A stretch of DNA of 64,000 bases from Candidatus Nitrosocosmicus arcticus (lineage in GTDB: Archaea > Thermoproteota > Nitrososphaeria > Nitrososphaerales > Nitrososphaeraceae), in the NCBI RefSeq assembly GCF_007826885.1, contig NZ_ML675582.1, positions 62,001 through 126,000 on the forward strand. The letters run 5' to 3'. Position numbers and translations under genes: made by a program. Of this stretch, positions 62,000 to 64,000 are shown in pieces (the stretch's first letter is position 1; each line of letters opens with the position of its first letter). The notes under the pieces are model-generated. The model had not been told where the DNA came from, searched no databases, and was given only the letters and a program-made list of their open reading frames with translations.

Positions 62000-62338
62000 T
62001 TAGTAATCAATGACTTCTGGTAAACCTTCTTCCGTATCAGTCTCATAATCTTGGATATAGTCGTCTGTTAAGCTACAAGTAATGTCTAAACACAAAGCTG
62101 ATTCTAGCTCTTCATCACTATCCACAGTATTACTAGTAGTGGTATTACTTGATGTTGTAGTTGTATATGTATTTGAACGGCTGTTATGTTGTTCGTTACA
62201 TACTACATTTAGATCTGTTGTTTCGTTACAGGCTGCGAGGGCACTTTGATTTGGGCTGACTATGAAACTAGACAAAGAAAATATCAAGCTGGACGGTATA
62301 ATCAGGATCAGCATCACCATCAGTGTAGTAGATTTCAT
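62000..62338 (-). CDS. Small secreted protein with Thr/Ser and acidic regions
   Basis: This 112-aa protein has a signal peptide (MKSTTLMVMLILIIPSSLIF to NQSALA). The mature part has a Cys pair (ACNETTDLNVVCNE), a Thr/Ser/Asn linker, a second Cys pair (ALCLDITCSL) and an acidic tail. The ATG at 62338 is preferred over 62377 because the signal peptide starts there. No family is recognised. Confidence 0.65.
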   Translation of the reverse strand: MKSTTLMVMLILIIPSSLIFSLSSFIVSPNQSALAACNETTDLNVVCNEQHNSRSNTYTTTTSSNTTTSNTVDSDEELESALCLDITCSLTDDYIQDYETDTEEGLPEVIDY

Positions 62339-62696
62339 ATTGTCAATATTCTCATAATTAGTATTAAATTTTAACAACCTGAAATACTGAAATAAAATAC
62401 AAGTATAATTTATCTATTGGCCATATATTTTGGGCAACTTAACAAAGTTAGAGTTCTTGTTTTCCTAAAAAAATCAGCAGTACTAGTTGTGGTTGTATTT
62501 TCTATAATAATGACGATTGGTCCTGTGACATCCAATTTTCAAAGTAGATATAAGAGTTTTTGTTACCAATAAATTTAAACATAGGCATAAATGCCCCAAA
62601 TTTCATAAAACTGCTTGATACTTCAAATCATCGAAAATGTTTGTTACCTGTAGAGATATTTGCATAATTCCAAATCCGCATTGTAATCAACGGTTA
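62339..62696. other. Intergenic stretch, no gene seen
   Basis: The promoter of the small secreted protein should be near 62365. No open frame of note. Confidence 0.45.
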
Positions 62697-63647
62697 TTAT
62701 TTACTCTCTTGTGCTAGCTCTACATATATTTTTGAATGGTTAACGTATGGTATGGCTTCCTTGATTTTGTTTTCAATATCATTAATAACGGATTCGATCG
62801 TATCAGTACTTAAATTTTCAATCAAACTCACTTCAATTGCTATTAGAACATCTTCTGCTGCAAAATGCATAGTACGAATTGATTTTATGTTTCTGACTTC
62901 TGGGATATTAGCTATTGCATCGTTTATCTTCTCGTAATCTCGTTTGGACATTGCTTCACCAATGAGCATACCCCGGTTTTCTCTAGCCAAAAATAATGCA
63001 AAAACCATCAACACCATCCCAATTAAGAGAGAGCCTATCGCATCATATGCAGTATTTCCAGTGACATCAGATAGCAACAACGCTACTGCTGCAATTACTA
63101 TTCCTAGCAGAGCGGCTGCATCTTCTACAAGTACTGTTATAATAACAGGATCTTTGTTTTCTTTAAGTTCCGTGAACAAAACAGGTAAAGTTAATTTATC
63201 ACTTCTATCTCCTATTGTTTTTCTAAATAATGCAAAGGCTATTCTAATTGCATTTGCCTCAAATACAAAAGCTATTGCCAATATAATATAATTTATAAAA
63301 GAATTTTCTACACTATGAGTATCATGACCACTTAAAAAATAACTTATACCATGTTCTAAAGATAGCACTCCTGATACGCCAAAAATAAGTATGGCTACAA
63401 CAAACGACCAAAAGAATTGCTCCTTGCCAAATCCGAAAGGGTACTTTTCATTTGCTTCCTTCTGACTTGTCTTCACACCTACTAAAAGTAGCACTTGATT
63501 GAAAGTATCTGAGAATGAATGATATGTCTCAGCCCACATAGATGTACTTCCTGTAAATAACGCTGCAATAAGCTTAGATATAGCAATTGCCAAATTGCCA
63601 AACAATGCAGCATAGATTGCTTTCTTTGATTCGCCCGCGCCCACCAT
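62697..63647 (-). CDS. Cation diffusion facilitator (CDF) family metal transporter
   Basis: This 316-aa transporter exports divalent metals (Zn, Fe, Mn or Co) in exchange for protons. Six transmembrane helices are visible. Helix 2 has WAETYHSFSDTFNQ (HxxxD site) and helix 5 has EDAAALLGIVIAAV with the E-D/D-type pair. YPFGFGKEQFFW follows helix 2 as in the family. The C-terminal ~85 residues form the cytoplasmic ferredoxin-like dimerisation domain (IRTMHFAAEDVLIAIEVSL). Metal specificity cannot be read from the sequence. Confidence 0.93.
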   Translation of the reverse strand: MVGAGESKKAIYAALFGNLAIAISKLIAALFTGSTSMWAETYHSFSDTFNQVLLLVGVKTSQKEANEKYPFGFGKEQFFWSFVVAILIFGVSGVLSLEHGISYFLSGHDTHSVENSFINYIILAIAFVFEANAIRIAFALFRKTIGDRSDKLTLPVLFTELKENKDPVIITVLVEDAAALLGIVIAAVALLLSDVTGNTAYDAIGSLLIGMVLMVFALFLARENRGMLIGEAMSKRDYEKINDAIANIPEVRNIKSIRTMHFAAEDVLIAIEVSLIENLSTDTIESVINDIENKIKEAIPYVNHSKIYVELAQESK

Positions 63648-64000
63648 TACTTTATTTTCTTTTGGATTGTTATAAATTTGAATAAAATGTTTATGGATAT
63701 TTGAATGACTTTACGTGTTTATGAACTAATACCCATTGGATTGTCTCTGTATAACAAGTACAGACTTGGTATAATATCTATATCAGGATGGTCATTTGTT
63801 TCATGTACGGAGTAAAGCTAAATATCGATCAGTTCTTTGTAGTGAAAATCTGCGAATAGTTTGGCTTGTTTTTAAAAAGAGATTGCAATGTATTTTTCTA
63901 TTTGGAAAGTATTAGTCAAATCCTTCTGCTCTGTCCCTGATATATTATTTATTCATCCATACTTTTCTCAAAATAAAAATGAATAGGATGATGTTTTAGA
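63648..64000. other. Right-edge intergenic stretch
   Basis: No gene is seen. It holds the CDF promoter (minus strand, near 63675) and otherwise A/T-rich DNA up to the window edge. Confidence 0.45.

Overview
The window is AT-rich archaeal DNA with the gene content of an ammonia-oxidising thaumarchaeon (Nitrososphaerota). Diagnostic traits are an 11-type complex I operon without an NADH-input module, a mevalonate route with isopentenyl phosphate kinase, archaeal RNA polymerase subunit N beside enolase and uS2, an archaeal GluRS, a dicluster ferredoxin of the archaeal zinc-ferredoxin type, and many leaderless genes with a TATA box about 25 nt before the start codon. The low GC and the many short secreted proteins suggest a soil Nitrosocosmicus-like organism; that genus call is inference.

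Left third (1-25 kb), core genome. nuoA-B-C-D-H-I-J-K-M run on the minus strand, preceded by a geranylgeranyl-reductase-family flavoprotein. Next is a minus-strand lipid and information-processing block: GluRS, GGPP synthase, type 2 IPP isomerase, isopentenyl phosphate kinase, mevalonate kinase, a MEMO1-family protein, uS2, enolase and RpoN, followed by a divergent tRNA-Leu(GAG). After it come thioredoxin-like and PrxQ-type redox genes, a ferredoxin-NADP reductase-like flavoprotein, a radical SAM protein and a NUDIX hydrolase.

Middle (25-46 kb), accessory genome. A tyrosine recombinase opens the region and faces an Apea-like HEPN protein. Secreted proteins, a winged-helix protein and an AbrB-type regulator follow. 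Several genes are in decay: a ferredoxin and a response regulator each cut by an in-frame TAG, two alcohol dehydrogenase remnants and a frameshifted peroxiredoxin around an intact aldo/keto reductase. A small acidic protein overlapping a GNAT gene looks like a toxin-antitoxin pair, and it lies next to a solitary Cas4-like nuclease.

Right third (46-64 kb). This part mixes oxidoreductases, an HtrA-type protease whose normal start codon seems lost, an MFS exporter, a repeat-rich secreted protein with a curlin-like pattern, and a cation diffusion facilitator. The least familiar items are two paralogous membrane-tethered winged-helix proteins with a methionine-packed membrane segment and an acidic glycine-rich tail. 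A cupredoxin-like secreted protein without the copper cysteine and a VOC-family protein lie between them. I regard this pair as the best candidate for an undescribed system in the window.
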